Of a stretch of DNA of 64,000 bases, positions 1-8,484 are shown piece by piece. The stretch is from Variovorax gossypii. GTDB lineage: Bacteria > Pseudomonadota > Gammaproteobacteria > Burkholderiales > Burkholderiaceae_C. The stretch spans positions 62,001-126,000 of the forward strand of contig NZ_RXOE01000003.1 of the NCBI RefSeq assembly GCF_003965815.1, in the 5' to 3' direction. Under the pieces are notes generated by a model that worked only from the letters and a program-made list of their open reading frames with translations, was not told where the DNA came from and made no database searches. Positions within the stretch are counted from its first letter, which is position 1. Each line of letters starts with the position of its first letter. The position numbers were made by a program, and so were the translations under genes.

Positions 1-224
1 TGCTCTACACCGGCCGCACCATCCGCGCGGTGCTCAACGAGCTGTTCGACTTCGGTCGCCCGGCCAGCGTGCGCCTCGCGGTGCTGGTGGATCGCGGCGG
101 GCGCGAGCTGCCGGTTGCCGCCGACTTCGCGGCCGAGAAGCTCACGCTGCCGAATTCGCAGCTGCTCGCGCTGGCCCGCGCTGCCGACGGCGCATTCAGC
201 CTGAAGGTGGAGGAAAGCAAGTAA
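1..224 (+). CDS. pyrR: PyrR, uracil phosphoribosyltransferase / pyr operon regulator, C-terminal part
   Basis: This is the 3' end of a gene that begins before the window; the reading frame enters at base 3. The visible C-terminal stretch opens with [20 protein letters not shown], the PRPP-loop and following segment typical of PyrR proteins. It ends KVEESK at a TAA whose last base is the A of the pyrB ATG (TAATG overlap), so the two genes are translationally coupled. PyrR converts uracil and PRPP to UMP and, in many bacteria, attenuates pyr transcription; the catalytic N-terminal half and any attenuator lie outside the window. Position directly before pyrB supports the name. Confidence 0.9.
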   Translation, partial: LYTGRTIRAVLNELFDFGRPASVRLAVLVDRGGRELPVAADFAAEKLTLPNSQLLALARAADGAFSLKVEESK

Positions 225-1186
225 TGCTCTACAAGCGAAACCCCCAGCTCAACAAGAACGGCGAGCTGATCCACCTGCTGTCGATCGAGGGCCTGCCCAA
301 GGACATCGTCACGCACATCCTCGACACGGCCGCCAACTTCACGAGCGTGAGCGACCGCGAGGTGAAGAAGGTGCCGCTGCTGCGCGGCAAGAGCGTGTTC
401 AACCTGTTCTTCGAGAACAGCACCCGCACGCGCACCACCTTCGAGATCGCGGCCAAGCGCCTGAGCGCCGACGTCATCAACCTCGACATCGCACGCTCCT
501 CGGCCACCAAGGGCGAGTCGCTGCTCGACACCATCGCCAACCTGAGCGCGATGGCCGCCGACCTGTTCGTGGTGCGCCACAGCGAGTCGGGCGCGCCCTA
601 CCTGATCGCGCAGCACGTCGCGCCGCACGTGCACGTGGTGAATGCCGGCGACGGCCGCCACGCGCACCCGACGCAGGGGCTGCTCGACATGTACACGATC
701 CGCCACTACAAGAAGGACTTCTCGAATCTCACGGTCGCCATCGTCGGCGACGTGCTGCATTCGCGCGTGGCGCGTTCCGACATCCACGCGCTCACCACGC
801 TGGGCTGCGCCGAGGTGCGCGTGGTCGGCCCCAAGACGCTGGTGCCGAGCGACATGGCCGGCATGGGCGTGCGCGTGTTCCACACGCTGGAGGAGGGCAT
901 CAAGGACTGCGACGTGGTCATCATGCTGCGCCTGCAGAACGAACGCATGAGCGGCGCGTTGCTGCCCTCGTCGCAGGAGTTCTTCAAGACCTTCGGCCTC
1001 ACGCAGGAAAAGCTGCAGCTGGCCAAGCCCGACGCCATCGTGATGCACCCCGGCCCCATCAACCGCGGCGTGGAGATCGACTCCGCCGTGGTCGACGGCA
1101 AGCAGAGCGTGATCCTTCCGCAGGTCACTTTCGGCATCGCCGTGCGCATGGCGGTGATGAGCATCGTCGCAGGCAACGAAGCATAG
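224..1186 (+). CDS. pyrB: Aspartate carbamoyltransferase catalytic subunit
   Basis: PyrB condenses carbamoyl phosphate with L-aspartate in the second step of UMP synthesis in the cytoplasm. The 320-residue product has the carbamoyl-phosphate motif STRTR at residues 66-70 (within [13 protein letters not shown]), the HPTQ segment near residue 147, [12 protein letters not shown] near 180, and MHPGPINRG near 275-283. These are the expected catalytic elements, and the length is normal for the ATCase catalytic chain. It overlaps pyrR by one base. The next gene is an apparently non-catalytic dihydroorotase homologue, which fits the class of ATCases, known in pseudomonads, that assemble with an inactive DHOase-like partner. 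No pyrI regulatory subunit gene is adjacent. Confidence 0.97.
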   Translation: MLYKRNPQLNKNGELIHLLSIEGLPKDIVTHILDTAANFTSVSDREVKKVPLLRGKSVFNLFFENSTRTRTTFEIAAKRLSADVINLDIARSSATKGESLLDTIANLSAMAADLFVVRHSESGAPYLIAQHVAPHVHVVNAGDGRHAHPTQGLLDMYTIRHYKKDFSNLTVAIVGDVLHSRVARSDIHALTTLGCAEVRVVGPKTLVPSDMAGMGVRVFHTLEEGIKDCDVVIMLRLQNERMSGALLPSSQEFFKTFGLTQEKLQLAKPDAIVMHPGPINRGVEIDSAVVDGKQSVILPQVTFGIAVRMAVMSIVAGNEA

Positions 1187-1193
1187 AAATGTT

Positions 1194-1287
1194 GCTCGCC
1201 CCCAGTCTTCGCGCACTTCGTGTCGCTTCGCCAACCCCCTACCGGGGGCAACACCAGTGGCCCGGCGAAGCCGGTTCCACGGTGTTT
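1194..1287. repeat. Intergenic double-hairpin repeat, copy 1
   Basis: This 94-base element between pyrB and pyrC recurs between pyrC and plsC (2619-2713) at high identity. It contains two potential hairpins. One is CCCCCT-ACC-GGGGG at about 1234-1248. The other is a longer stem in which AACACC-n-GTGG pairs with CCAC-GGTGTT around an inner CCGGC-GAA-GCCGG hairpin. There is no T-run. It could be a dispersed repeat, an RNA-processing or protective structure, or a weak terminator. Confidence 0.85.
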
Positions 1288-1325
1288 CCCGAAAAGGCCA
1301 TGACTGTCACCGGAAGTACAGACGC

Positions 1326-2612
1326 ATGAACATCCACATCACCAACGGCCGCGTCGTCGATCCCGCGTCGGGCACCGACAAGAAAGCCGACATCGCTATC
1401 GCCGACGGCAAGATCGCCGGCATCGGCGGCAGCATTCCCGCCGGCTTCAAGGCCGGGCGCACCATCGACGCCACGGGCTGCATCGTCACGCCCGGCCTCG
1501 TGGACCTGGCCGCGCGCCTGCGCGAGCCCGGCTACGAACACGAGGGCATGCTCGAGAGTGAAATGGCCGCTGCCATCGCGGGCGGCGTCACCAGCCTCGT
1601 GTGCCCGCCCGACACCGACCCGGTGCTCGACGAGCCCGGCCTGGTCGAGATGCTCAAGTTCCGCGCCGAGAAGCTGCAGGCCGCGCGCCTGTTCCCGCTG
1701 GGCGCGCTCACGCGCGGCCTGGCCGGCGGCGTGCTGACCGAGATGGCCGAGCTCACCGAGGCCGGCTGCATCGGCTTCGGCCAGGCCGACGTGCCGCTGG
1801 CCGACACGCAGGTGCTGCAGCGCGCGCTGTCGTACGCCAGCACCTTCGGCTACACCGTGTGGCTGCGTCCGCAGGACCGCGACCTCGGCAAGGGCGTCGC
1901 CGCCAGCGGCCCGCTGGCCACGAGGCTCGGCCTGGCGGGCGTGCCGGTGTCGGCGGAGACGATCGCCATCTTCACCATCGTCGAGCTGATGAAGGCCACC
2001 GGCGCGCGCGTGCACCTGTGCCGCATCTCCAGCGCCCGCGGCGTGGAACTGGTGCGCCAGGCCAAGGCCCAGGGCCTGCCGATCACCTGCGACGTCAGCA
2101 TCAACTCGCTGCACCTGGCCGACACCGACATCGGCTACTTCGACAGCCGCGCCCGCCTGAACCCGCCGCTGCGCCAGCAGGCCGACCGCGACGCGCTTTC
2201 GACCGCGCTGGCCGACGGCACCATCGACGCGCTGGTGTCCGACCACACGCCGGTCGAGGCCGACGCCAAGACGCTGCCCTTCGCCGAAGCCGAGGCCGGC
2301 GCGACCGGGCTCGAGCTGCTGCTGCCGCTCGCGCTGCAGTGGGGCGAGCGCAGCGGCGCGGGCCTCGCGCGCGCCATCGAGGTCGTCACCTCCGCGCCCG
2401 CGCGCCTGCTGAGCGCCGCCGATGCGGGCACCGGCATCGGCCGCCTGCAGGAAGGCGGCGTGGCCGACCTGTGCATCGCCGATCCGGCGCTCGAATGGCA
2501 GGTGGAGCCCGGCGCGCTCAGGAGCCAGGGCAAGCACACGCCTTTCGCCGGCTATCCGCTGCAGGGCCGCGCGCGCCACACGCTGGTGGCGGGCCGCATC
2601 GTCCACGGCTGA
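1326..2612 (+). CDS. Dihydroorotase-like protein, probably non-catalytic (PyrC'/PyrX type)
   Basis: The 428-residue product is an amidohydrolase-fold homologue of type I dihydroorotase. In active enzymes the first metal-binding motif reads PGLxDxHxHLREPG. Here it reads PGLVDLAARLREPG (residues 56-69), so both histidines are replaced, by Ala62 and Arg64. The later motif is SDHTPVEA around residue 305, where active enzymes usually have DHAPH. Loss of the HxH pair argues against dihydroorotase activity. In Pseudomonas, an inactive DHOase-like PyrC' is needed to assemble aspartate carbamoyltransferase, and adjacency to pyrB fits that role. ATG 1326 is chosen because MNIHITNGRVVDP is the normal family start; an in-frame upstream ATG would add residues encoded by the intergenic repeat. 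A functional pyrC would have to lie elsewhere. Confidence 0.85.
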   Translation: MNIHITNGRVVDPASGTDKKADIAIADGKIAGIGGSIPAGFKAGRTIDATGCIVTPGLVDLAARLREPGYEHEGMLESEMAAAIAGGVTSLVCPPDTDPVLDEPGLVEMLKFRAEKLQAARLFPLGALTRGLAGGVLTEMAELTEAGCIGFGQADVPLADTQVLQRALSYASTFGYTVWLRPQDRDLGKGVAASGPLATRLGLAGVPVSAETIAIFTIVELMKATGARVHLCRISSARGVELVRQAKAQGLPITCDVSINSLHLADTDIGYFDSRARLNPPLRQQADRDALSTALADGTIDALVSDHTPVEADAKTLPFAEAEAGATGLELLLPLALQWGERSGAGLARAIEVVTSAPARLLSAADAGTGIGRLQEGGVADLCIADPALEWQVEPGALRSQGKHTPFAGYPLQGRARHTLVAGRIVHG

Positions 2613-2618
2613 GATGAC

Positions 2619-2713
2619 GCTCACCCCCAGTCTTCGCGCACTTCGTGTCGCTACGCCAACCCCCTCGCAGGGGGCAACACCGGCGACCCGGCAGAGCCGG
2701 TTCCGCGGTGTTC
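2619..2713. repeat. Intergenic double-hairpin repeat, copy 2
   Basis: This is the second copy of the element at 1194-1287, located between the dihydroorotase-like gene and plsC. The hairpin arms are conserved (CCCCCT-CGC-AGGGGG and CCGGC-AGA-GCCGG). In the outer stem, differences from copy 1 are partly compensatory: GTGG/CCAC in copy 1 becomes GCGA/CCGC. This suggests selection for structure. Confidence 0.85.
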
Positions 2714-2753
2714 CGCGATCGCGCATTGACGTAGCGGGGAAGGGGCCCGTTCG

Positions 2754-3500
2754 ATGATTCATTCGCTGAAAGCCTGCTGGCGCCTGTCGCGCGCGGTGGC
2801 GCACGCGGCTTCGGGCTGGTGGACGATCCGCTTCACCTTTCCGAAGCTGTCGCAGCTCGAGCGCAACGCGCGCGTGCAGGCCTGGTCGCGGCGCATGCTG
2901 GAGCTCATGGGCATCACGCTGGTGGTGCAGGGCACGCCGCCGCCCAAGGGGCCGGTGCTGCTGATCTGCAACCACCTCTCGTGGCTGGACATCACCACCA
3001 TCCACGCGGCGCGGCACGTGCGCTTCGTGTCGAAGTCGGACGTGAAGGGCTGGCCGCTGATCGGCACGCTCTCCAACGGCTCGGGCACGCTCTACATCGA
3101 GCGCGAACGCCGCCGCGACGCGCTGCGCGTGGTGCACCGCATGACCGACGCGCTGCGCAACGGCGACCTGATCGGCGTGTTCCCCGAGGGCACGACCAGC
3201 GACGGCCACGGCCTGCTGCCCTTCCACGCCAACCTGCTGCAGGCTTCCATTTCCTCGGGCGCGCCGGTGCTGCCCGCCGCGCTGCGCTTCGCCGACGCCG
3301 CCACCGGCGAGACCAGCCAGGCGCCGCGCTACATCGACGACGACAACCTCGTCGTCTCGCTGTGGAACACGCTGCGTGCGCCGCCGCTGCTGGCCATCGT
3401 GCGCTTCGGCGAGCCGCAGGATCCGGAAGGCCGCGACCGCCGCGCCTGGGCGCAGTCGCTGCATGAAGACGTGCAGCAGCTGCGCCGCGAGACGCACTGA
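2754..3500 (+). CDS. plsC: 1-acyl-sn-glycerol-3-phosphate acyltransferase (PlsC family)
   Basis: The product (248 residues) should transfer an acyl group to the sn-2 position of lysophosphatidic acid, giving phosphatidic acid at the inner membrane. The acyltransferase block I motif HX4D is present as NHLSWLD (His74, Asp79), and block III is FPEGTTSDG near residues 142-150. Length agrees with PlsC proteins. The first 25 or so residues are moderately hydrophobic and probably membrane-associated. The gene follows the second intergenic repeat, so it may be separately transcribed or lie at the end of the pyr unit. A strong hairpin-plus-T terminator begins 20 bases after the stop codon. Paralogues with other acyl acceptors cannot be excluded. 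Confidence 0.88.
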   Translation: MIHSLKACWRLSRAVAHAASGWWTIRFTFPKLSQLERNARVQAWSRRMLELMGITLVVQGTPPPKGPVLLICNHLSWLDITTIHAARHVRFVSKSDVKGWPLIGTLSNGSGTLYIERERRRDALRVVHRMTDALRNGDLIGVFPEGTTSDGHGLLPFHANLLQASISSGAPVLPAALRFADAATGETSQAPRYIDDDNLVVSLWNTLRAPPLLAIVRFGEPQDPEGRDRRAWAQSLHEDVQQLRRETH

Positions 3501-3519
3501 CCGGTTCTTCGGGGCCATG

Positions 3520-3549
3520 AAAAAAGGCGCTTCACGAAGCGCCTTTTTT
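3520..3549. terminator. Bidirectional rho-independent terminator
   Basis: AAAAGGCGCTT-CACG-AAGCGCCTTTTTT forms a perfect GC-rich stem flanked by A and T runs. It lies between the convergent plsC (+) and IclR regulator (-) genes and can terminate transcription from both sides. Confidence 0.93.
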
Positions 3550-3578
3550 CTTGTTGAAGGGGCGGTGGCGCCCCGTGC

Positions 3579-4376
3579 TCAGGGCTGCTCGCCCGTGGGC
3601 ACGAAGCCCAGGCGGCGCGAGATCTCCAGCGCGCAGGCCCTCAGCGGTGCCGCCACGCGGCCATCCCATTCGCGGTCGAAGGTGGCTTCGGGGCCCATGG
3701 CGGTGATGCCCAGCACCAGGTTGTTGGTCGAGTCGAACACCGGCGCGCAGAAGGCGTCGATGCCCGGGATCGGCTGGCCCAGTGTGCGCGACATGCCGTG
3801 CAGCCGCGTCTCGACCAGCAGCGCCTCGATCTCCGCACGCGACAGCTCGACGGTGGAGCCGCGGCCGTCCGCCGGACGCGCGCGAGCGAGGTCCTCCAGC
3901 ATCATCTTCTCCACCACCTTGGGCGGCAGGTAGGCCGCGAAGAGCCGGCCCGTCGCGGTGTAGGCCAGCGACATGACGGTGCCGGTGCGCAGGTTCACGT
4001 GCAGCGGATGGATCGGCTCCTCCAGCCGCACCACGGTCGGTCCGAAGTTGCCCCACACGGCCACCGCGATGCTCTGCTCGGTCTCGGAGGCGAGCTGCTC
4101 GATGAGGGGCGACGCCTCCTTGATCGGGTCGAGCCGCTGCAGCTTGGCCAGCCCCAGCTGCAGCGCCAGCGGGCCCAGTTCGTAGCGGCCCGCGCTGTCC
4201 TGCACGACGAAGCCGACCTTCAGAAAGCTGACGAGATAGGGGTGTGCCTTGCCGACGGGCACGCCCGCGGCCTTGCCCAGGTCGCGCAGCGCCATCGGCG
4301 CCACGTGGCGCCCGAGCGCCACCAGCAGTTGCGTTCCGATTTCGACGGACTGAATGCCACGTCTTGGCTTTTCCAT
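3579..4376 (-). CDS. IclR family transcriptional regulator
   Basis: The product (265 residues from the ATG at 4376) has an N-terminal winged helix-turn-helix (MALRDLGKAAGVPVGKAHPY) and the IclR effector domain, with segments such as PLHVNLRTGTVMSLAYTATG and the C-terminal CAPVFDSTNNLVLGITAMGP. IclR proteins bind catabolic effectors and control divergent operons. The gene is divergent from the FAD dehydrogenase/ABC transporter block starting at 4563, and the 186-base gap holds an inverted repeat suited to operator binding. An in-frame ATG at 4421 would add 15 residues. No strong Shine-Dalgarno distinguishes the two starts, and 4376 gives the more typical distance to the HTH. The effector is probably an intermediate of the divergent pathway (inference). 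Confidence 0.9.
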   Translation of the reverse strand: MEKPRRGIQSVEIGTQLLVALGRHVAPMALRDLGKAAGVPVGKAHPYLVSFLKVGFVVQDSAGRYELGPLALQLGLAKLQRLDPIKEASPLIEQLASETEQSIAVAVWGNFGPTVVRLEEPIHPLHVNLRTGTVMSLAYTATGRLFAAYLPPKVVEKMMLEDLARARPADGRGSTVELSRAEIEALLVETRLHGMSRTLGQPIPGIDAFCAPVFDSTNNLVLGITAMGPEATFDREWDGRVAAPLRACALEISRRLGFVPTGEQP

Positions 4377-4434
4377 GGGGCGCCCGGCGTGGGGAGTGAG
4401 AGTGGGGGCGAGTATAGCCATCGGGGTTTCTACT

Positions 4435-4499
4435 GATATGGTCGTGTTCAATCGATGATGATTGATCATCTGATAGTAACGAAGACACTTGACCATATC
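4435..4499. promoter_or_regulatory. Divergent promoter with inverted GATATGGTC / GACCATATC arms
   Basis: Between the IclR gene and the FAD dehydrogenase, GATATGGTC (4435-4443) and its exact complement GACCATATC (4491-4499) face each other about 56 bp apart centre to centre. Between them lies a smaller inverted repeat, CAATC-GATGAT-GATTG. The spacing, near five helical turns, suits two bound regulator dimers or a DNA loop. Assignment to the adjacent IclR protein is inference. Confidence 0.55.
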
Positions 4500-4562
4500 A
4501 ATCTCGCTGCCTAAACTGCGGCGCAACTTTGGTCTTACACAAACAAGCGAACAGACAGAGAC

Positions 4563-6323
4563 ATGGAACAGAACACTTTTGAATGCGACGTGCTCGTCGT
4601 CGGCAGCGGCGCATCGGGCATGGCCACCGCGGTCACCGCGGCATCGCAGGGGCTGAAGGTGCTGGTGGTCGAGAAGGAGCCGCGCTTCGGCGGCACCACC
4701 GCGCGCTCGGGCGGCTGGCTGTGGATTCCGGGCACGCGCCTGGCCACGGAGCAGGGCATCCACGAGCCCGAGGGCGCTGCGCTCGAATACATGAAGCACG
4801 AGACCACGACGCACTTCGACGCCGCGCGCGTCGGCGCCTTCCTCGACATGGGCCCCAAGGCCATCGACTTCTTCACGCGCAACACCTGCGTGCAGTTCGA
4901 CATGCCGGCCGTCTTCCCCGACTACCACGCCGAGGCACCCGGCGGCCAGCAGGGCGGGCGCTCGATGGTCACGCGCCCGTTCGACGGCCGTGAGCTGGGC
5001 AAGCGCATCAAGCAGCTGGCGCCGCCGCTGCCCGAGCTCACCGTGTTCGGGATGATGTTGGGCTCGGGCCCCGAGATCAAACACTTCATGCGGGCCTTCA
5101 AGTCGCCGACCTCGTTCTGGTACGTGACCAAGCGCCTGAGCCGTCACTTCCTCGACGTGCTGCGCCACGGCCGCGGCATGACGCTGACCAACGGCAACGC
5201 GCTGGCCGGCCGCCTGGCCAAGGCCGCGATGGACAAGAACATTCCGGTGTGGCTTTCCTCGCCGGTGAAGAAGCTGGTGGTCGAGTACGACGGCGTTTCG
5301 GGCGCGGTGGTGCAGCACGAAGGCCAGAACGTGCGCGTGGTCGCCAGGCGCGGCGTGGTGCTGGCCTGCGGCGGCTTCCCCTACGACGTGGAACGCCGCA
5401 AGCAGCTCTTCCCGCACGCACCCACCGGCCGCGAGCACTACTCGCCATCGCCTTCCACCAACACCGGCGACGGCCTGCGCCTGGCCGAGGCCGTGGGCGG
5501 CCGCGTCGACGGCACCATTCCGCACGCCGCGGCCTGGGTGCCCGCGTCGGTCACCACGCGTCCCGACGGCAGCAAGGGCGTGATGCCGCACTTCATCGAT
5601 CGCGCCAAGCCCGGCGTGATCGCGGTCACCCCCAAGGGCCGCCGCTTCACCAACGAAGGCAACTCGTACCACGACTTCGTGCAGGCGATGGTCAAGGCCT
5701 GCGAGGGCGAGCCCGAGGTCACGGCCTGGCTGCTGTGCGACCACAAGGCGCTGCGCGACTACGGCCTGGGCTGCGTCGCACCCGCGCCGCTGCCCATCGG
5801 CCGCCACCTCAAGAGCGGCTATCTCAAGCGCGGCGCCAGCGTCGGCGAACTGGCCAAGGAGCTCGGCATCGCACCGGCCACGCTCGAAGCCACCGTGCAG
5901 GAGTTCAACAAGGGTGCGCGCAACGGCGACGACCCCGCCTTCGGCAAGGGCAGCAAGGCCTACAACCGCTACCAGGGCGACGCCAACATCACGCCGAACC
6001 CGTGCGTGGCGCCGCTGGAGAACGGCCCGTACTACGCCATCAAGCTGGTGATCGGCGATATCGGCACCTTCGCCGGCCTCGTCACCGACGAGAAGACCCG
6101 CGTGCTCGACGCCAACCGCCAGCCGATCAAGGGCCTCTACGCGGTGGGCAACGACGCGGCCAGCGTCATGGGCGGCAACTACCCCGGCGCCGGCATCACG
6201 CTCGGCCCGGCCCTGACCTTCGGCTACGTCGCCGGACTGCAGGTCGCGCAGGCCGAAGCCAAGGCTGCGGCGCAGCTGAAGGTGGAGCAGCGCGAGGCCG
6301 TGCCGGTCAGCCGCGCCGCCTGA
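4563..6323 (+). CDS. FAD-dependent dehydrogenase (fumarate reductase / ketosteroid dehydrogenase superfamily)
   Basis: The product (586 residues) starts with a dinucleotide-binding fold (DVLVVGSGASGM, glycines 14, 16 and 19; then LVVEKEPRFGGTTARSGG). It ends with the FAD-contacting segment GLYAVGNDAASVMGGNYPGAG followed by GPALTFGYVAG. This architecture matches the family of FAD-binding 2-oxoacid, succinate and 3-oxosteroid dehydrogenases that desaturate a bond alpha to a carbonyl, or reduce it. No signal peptide is present, so it is cytoplasmic. It is the first gene of the colinear block running to 15764 and is preceded by the presumed IclR operator. The substrate is unknown; the neighbouring SDR and Old Yellow Enzyme suggest redox processing of a cyclic enone or ketone (inference). 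Confidence 0.87.
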   Translation: MEQNTFECDVLVVGSGASGMATAVTAASQGLKVLVVEKEPRFGGTTARSGGWLWIPGTRLATEQGIHEPEGAALEYMKHETTTHFDAARVGAFLDMGPKAIDFFTRNTCVQFDMPAVFPDYHAEAPGGQQGGRSMVTRPFDGRELGKRIKQLAPPLPELTVFGMMLGSGPEIKHFMRAFKSPTSFWYVTKRLSRHFLDVLRHGRGMTLTNGNALAGRLAKAAMDKNIPVWLSSPVKKLVVEYDGVSGAVVQHEGQNVRVVARRGVVLACGGFPYDVERRKQLFPHAPTGREHYSPSPSTNTGDGLRLAEAVGGRVDGTIPHAAAWVPASVTTRPDGSKGVMPHFIDRAKPGVIAVTPKGRRFTNEGNSYHDFVQAMVKACEGEPEVTAWLLCDHKALRDYGLGCVAPAPLPIGRHLKSGYLKRGASVGELAKELGIAPATLEATVQEFNKGARNGDDPAFGKGSKAYNRYQGDANITPNPCVAPLENGPYYAIKLVIGDIGTFAGLVTDEKTRVLDANRQPIKGLYAVGNDAASVMGGNYPGAGITLGPALTFGYVAGLQVAQAEAKAAAQLKVEQREAVPVSRAA

Positions 6324-6364
6324 GCTTCATACACACATAGATAGATAGAAAGAAGGAGACACCG

Positions 6365-7141
6365 ATGGCCTTTCCATCCAACGTCGCACCCCGCCTGCTC
6401 GAAGGCCGCCTCGCCTTCATCACCGGCGCGGGGCAGGGCAATGGCCGCGCGCTCGCGCTGGGCCTGGCGCAGGCCGGCGCCCGCATCGTCGTCACCGACA
6501 TGAACGACGCCACCGTCAGCGAAACCGCGCAGCTGGTGCGCGACGCGGGCGGCGAAGCCTGGTCCTTCGTGCTCGACGTCACCGCGCCCGAGGCCTGCCA
6601 GGCGCTGGCCGAGCGCGTCGGCAAGGAGATCGGCAACGTCGACCTGCTGGTCAACAACGCCGGCATCATCATCCGCGAGAACACCAGCAGCCCGAACGCC
6701 GCGGCCAACTGGAAGAAGACCATCGACGTGAACGTGCACGGCACCTTCAACACCACGCTGGCCTTCATCCCTGTGCTCAAGCAGACCAAGGGCTCGATCA
6801 TCAACATCGCCTCCATCGCCGCCTACGCGGGGCAGGGCGCGAGCCTGGGCTACTCGCCGTCGAAGGGCGCGATCAAGATGCTCACGCAGTCGCTCGCGCA
6901 GGAGCTCGCGCCCGCCGGCGTGCGCGTTAACGCGCTGGCCCCCGGCGTGATCGAGACGCCTATGACCGCCGCTACCCGCGAGAACCCGCAGCGCCTCGAA
7001 TCGTTCATGACGCGCATCCCCATGGGTCGCGTCGGCCAGACCGAAGACCTGGTCGGCCCGGTGATCTTCCTGGCCAGCGACATGTCGCGCTACGTCACCG
7101 GCATCGTGCTGCCGGTGGACGGCGGCTTCCTCGCCGTCTGA
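6365..7141 (+). CDS. Short-chain dehydrogenase/reductase (SDR)
   Basis: This 258-residue classical SDR has the cofactor motif TGAGQGNG near residue 21, the NNAG motif near residue 98, a Ser in INIASIAA and the catalytic YSPSK (Tyr-x3-Lys) near residue 160, followed by the usual PG segment (NALAPGVIETPM). Asp after the second beta strand (VVTDMND) points to NAD(H) preference. The enzyme probably interconverts an alcohol and a ketone. A good Shine-Dalgarno (AAGGAGAC) precedes the ATG. It lies 41 bases after the FAD dehydrogenase and before the ABC transporter genes, so it is very likely cotranscribed. The true substrate cannot be read from the sequence. Confidence 0.93.
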   Translation: MAFPSNVAPRLLEGRLAFITGAGQGNGRALALGLAQAGARIVVTDMNDATVSETAQLVRDAGGEAWSFVLDVTAPEACQALAERVGKEIGNVDLLVNNAGIIIRENTSSPNAAANWKKTIDVNVHGTFNTTLAFIPVLKQTKGSIINIASIAAYAGQGASLGYSPSKGAIKMLTQSLAQELAPAGVRVNALAPGVIETPMTAATRENPQRLESFMTRIPMGRVGQTEDLVGPVIFLASDMSRYVTGIVLPVDGGFLAV

Positions 7142-7203
7142 GCCGCGCTTTTCTTCCCTCTTTCCTTTCCGCTTCCTCGTCCGTCAACCTCAGGAGACAA
7201 AAA

Positions 7204-8412
7204 ATGAAAACCATCCGTCTGTACAAGACGCTGCTCGCCACGGCCGCGTTCGCCGCCTTCGCGGCAGGCACCACTGGTGCCATGGCGCAGGACATCAAGG
7301 TCGGCTACAACGGCGACCTTTCCGCGTCGCCCTCGGCGCAGAGCGGCCAGGCCGCGGTGCTGGGCATGGAAGCGGCCATCGCCGACATCAACGCCGCCGG
7401 CGGCGTGCTGGGCAAGAAGCTCGCGCTGGTGACGCGCGACGACGTGTCGGCACCGCCGAAGTCGATCCAGAACATGAGCGACCTGATCGACAACGAGAAG
7501 GTGGTCGCGGTGTTCGGCCCCACCAACTCGGGCAACGCGATGGCGTGGAAGCACATCGCCAACCAGAAGAAGATTCCCGTGCTGGGCAACGTGGGCTCGG
7601 GCACCGACATCACCAAGCCGATGAGCCCCGGCGCCGACAACTACATGTTCCGCGTGTCGATGGTCGACCGCGAGCAGGTGGCAGCGCTCATGGCCTACGT
7701 CAAGAAGAACACCGCCGGCTCCAAGGTGGTGGGCCTGATGGCCGAGACCACCGGCTACGGCCAGGGCGGCCTGAAGGACATGGAAGAGATCGCCAAGCTG
7801 CAGGACATCAAGATCGCGGCCACCGAGCGCTTCGGCGTCGGCGACACCGACATGACCTCGCAGCTCAGCAAGATGAAGGCCGCCAACGTCGACACCGTGG
7901 TGGTGTGGGCGCAGGGCACGCCCATCGCGCAACTGGTGCGCAGCATGGAGAAGATCAACTACTTCCCGCTGACGCTCACCTCCTGGGCCGCCGACAACAT
8001 CACCTTCTACGACGCGGCCGGCAAGGCGCTGGCTGAGAAGCCGATCTTCATGCGCACCGTGAGCGAGACCCGCACGCCCGCGCAGCAGAAGCTGTTCGAC
8101 CGCATCGGCGCCAAGCTGAAGGCCCCGGGCTCGTTCTCGTTCGCGCTGCACGGCTACGACTCGATGCAACTGCTGGCGCAGGCCATGAAGCAGGCCAACA
8201 GCACCGACGGCGCGGCGGTGCGCACGGCGCTCGAAGACCTGAAGACTCCCGTGCAGGGCGTGCTGAAGACCTACGACAAGCCCTTCAGCAAGACCAACCA
8301 CGAGGCGCTGACCGCCAAGGACCTGGTCTGGATCCGCTGGAAGGACGGCAAGCTGCTGCCCTACGGCGACGCGCTGATCCAGGGCCTGAAGCCGGCCGAC
8401 TTCAAGCAGTAA
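7204..8412 (+). CDS. Branched-chain-type ABC transporter substrate-binding protein
   Basis: The product (402 residues) has a Sec signal peptide ending near AMAQ (residues 27-30) and a type I periplasmic binding fold (IKVGYNGDLSASPSAQSGQAA at the start, AVFGPTNSGNA near residue 103, IPVLGNVGSGTDIT near 122). It belongs to the LivJ-like family that delivers branched-chain amino acids, amides or aromatic acids to LivHMGF-type transporters. Permease and ATPase genes follow directly. Because the surrounding genes are catabolic oxidoreductases rather than amino acid enzymes, the ligand is more likely the pathway substrate than leucine (inference). A Shine-Dalgarno AGGAG lies 7 bases before the ATG. 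Confidence 0.93.
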   Translation: MKTIRLYKTLLATAAFAAFAAGTTGAMAQDIKVGYNGDLSASPSAQSGQAAVLGMEAAIADINAAGGVLGKKLALVTRDDVSAPPKSIQNMSDLIDNEKVVAVFGPTNSGNAMAWKHIANQKKIPVLGNVGSGTDITKPMSPGADNYMFRVSMVDREQVAALMAYVKKNTAGSKVVGLMAETTGYGQGGLKDMEEIAKLQDIKIAATERFGVGDTDMTSQLSKMKAANVDTVVVWAQGTPIAQLVRSMEKINYFPLTLTSWAADNITFYDAAGKALAEKPIFMRTVSETRTPAQQKLFDRIGAKLKAPGSFSFALHGYDSMQLLAQAMKQANSTDGAAVRTALEDLKTPVQGVLKTYDKPFSKTNHEALTAKDLVWIRWKDGKLLPYGDALIQGLKPADFKQ

Positions 8413-8484
8413 GCAAGACAAGAAAGATGCGTGGCCGCCGCGCCCAGGCGCCGGCCGGCCCGCTTCGCAACGGAGATACACACC

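Noticed and set aside
1239..3518. Very long open frame on the minus strand opposite pyrC and plsC
   Set aside because: Its product is His/Arg/Ala/Val-rich without motifs and mirrors codon bias of the genes on the + strand; the + strand genes have clear family motifs.
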